Assembly (NCBI GenBank): GCA_017883385.1
Contig: JADGNQ010000006.1
Location: 48,012-112,011 of the forward strand
Length of the DNA stretch: 64,000 nucleotides
From: Candidatus Sulfotelmatobacter sp.
GTDB taxonomy: Bacteria; Acidobacteriota; Terriglobia; Terriglobales; Acidobacteriaceae
Direction of reading: 5' to 3'
Position 1 is the stretch's first letter. The number at the start of each line of letters is the position of its first letter. The notes beneath the pieces are model-generated. The model made no database searches and had not been told where the DNA came from. It worked only from the letters and a program-made list of their open reading frames with translations. Shown piece after piece: positions 63,966-64,000 of the stretch. A program made the position numbers and the translations under genes.

Positions 63966-64000
63966 ATTCCAGGCTGTGATCCAGCGAAAAAAGTAGTACT

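Noticed and set aside
1..64000. tRNA, rRNA, IS elements, integrase or attachment sites
   Set aside because: None was recognised by eye on either strand; the intergenic regions are short and hold only hairpins and simple repeats.

Overview
The window looks like a chromosomal segment of a soil acidobacterium (Acidobacteriota, class Terriglobia, Koribacter/Sulfotelmatobacter-like). This is inferred from the GC-rich coding bias, the combination of an UpxY-type antiterminator, a lone Fis-type HTH protein and Wza/Wzz/ExeA/CpsD-like proteins, the large secreted proteins with ASH ('choice-of-anchor D') and FG-GAP repeats, and the dispersed TGTCATCCTGAGCG inverted repeat. No rRNA, tRNA, CRISPR array, IS element or integrase was recognised.

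Layout. (1) 0-5.4 kb, minus strand: a minor-pilin operon (FimT/GspH, PilV, PilW and a giant PilX-like protein), closed by a clear terminator. It faces a receiver-PilZ-PilZ protein. (2) 6.9-16.3 kb, mixed strands: a secreted HExxH protein, the UDP-glucose dehydrogenase/UDP-xylose synthase pair, a GAF-TM-TonB protein, a LuxR-type regulator with a degenerate receiver, a sulfotransferase, a small membrane ORF and a Tat-exported phosphoesterase. (3) 16.6-48.5 kb, all plus strand: an exopolysaccharide (EPS) locus. It runs antiterminator, Fis-type HTH, Wza-like, Wzz/GNVR, ExeA ATPase, CpsD-like ATPase with a damaged P-loop, and initiating sugar-phosphate transferase. Later it has a Wzx-type flippase, Wzy/ligase, a GT4 and a WecG-type transferase, a GH10 endoxylanase, two O-carbamoyltransferases with small partner genes, an SGNH hydrolase, a second sulfotransferase and a GDP-mannose 3,5-epimerase-like enzyme. 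(4) 48.6-64 kb, plus strand: large secreted proteins (FG-GAP/ASH, two tandem ASH paralogues, two beta-propeller paralogues), a lipoprotein hydrolase and a histidine phosphatase.

The most notable part is 24.3-34.7 kb, a small nonribosomal peptide pathway inside the EPS operon. A flavin dehydrogenase of the prolyl-carrier type, a stand-alone adenylating enzyme and an 86-residue carrier protein form the classic cassette that makes pyrrolyl-2-carboxyl-S-PCP (PltE/PltF/PltL type). The ten specificity residues read from the adenylating enzyme (D-L-F-Y-L-A-L-V-C-K) agree with the proline code of that family at all but one position, as recalled. Next come an A-T didomain with a textbook leucine code (D-A-W-F-L-G-N-V-V-K) and a single 1794-residue protein fusing cytochrome P450-C-A-T-TE, whose A domain has an acidic pocket (D-I-E-D-I-G-T-V-I-K).

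Working model (inference): the cell builds a polyprenyl-linked, probably xylose-containing glycan. Carbamoyl, sulfate, acyl and possibly pyrrole-2-carboxyl or small peptide groups decorate it or a co-exported molecule. Domain assignments rest on visible motifs. The chemical product, and any link between the peptide and the glycan, are hypotheses.
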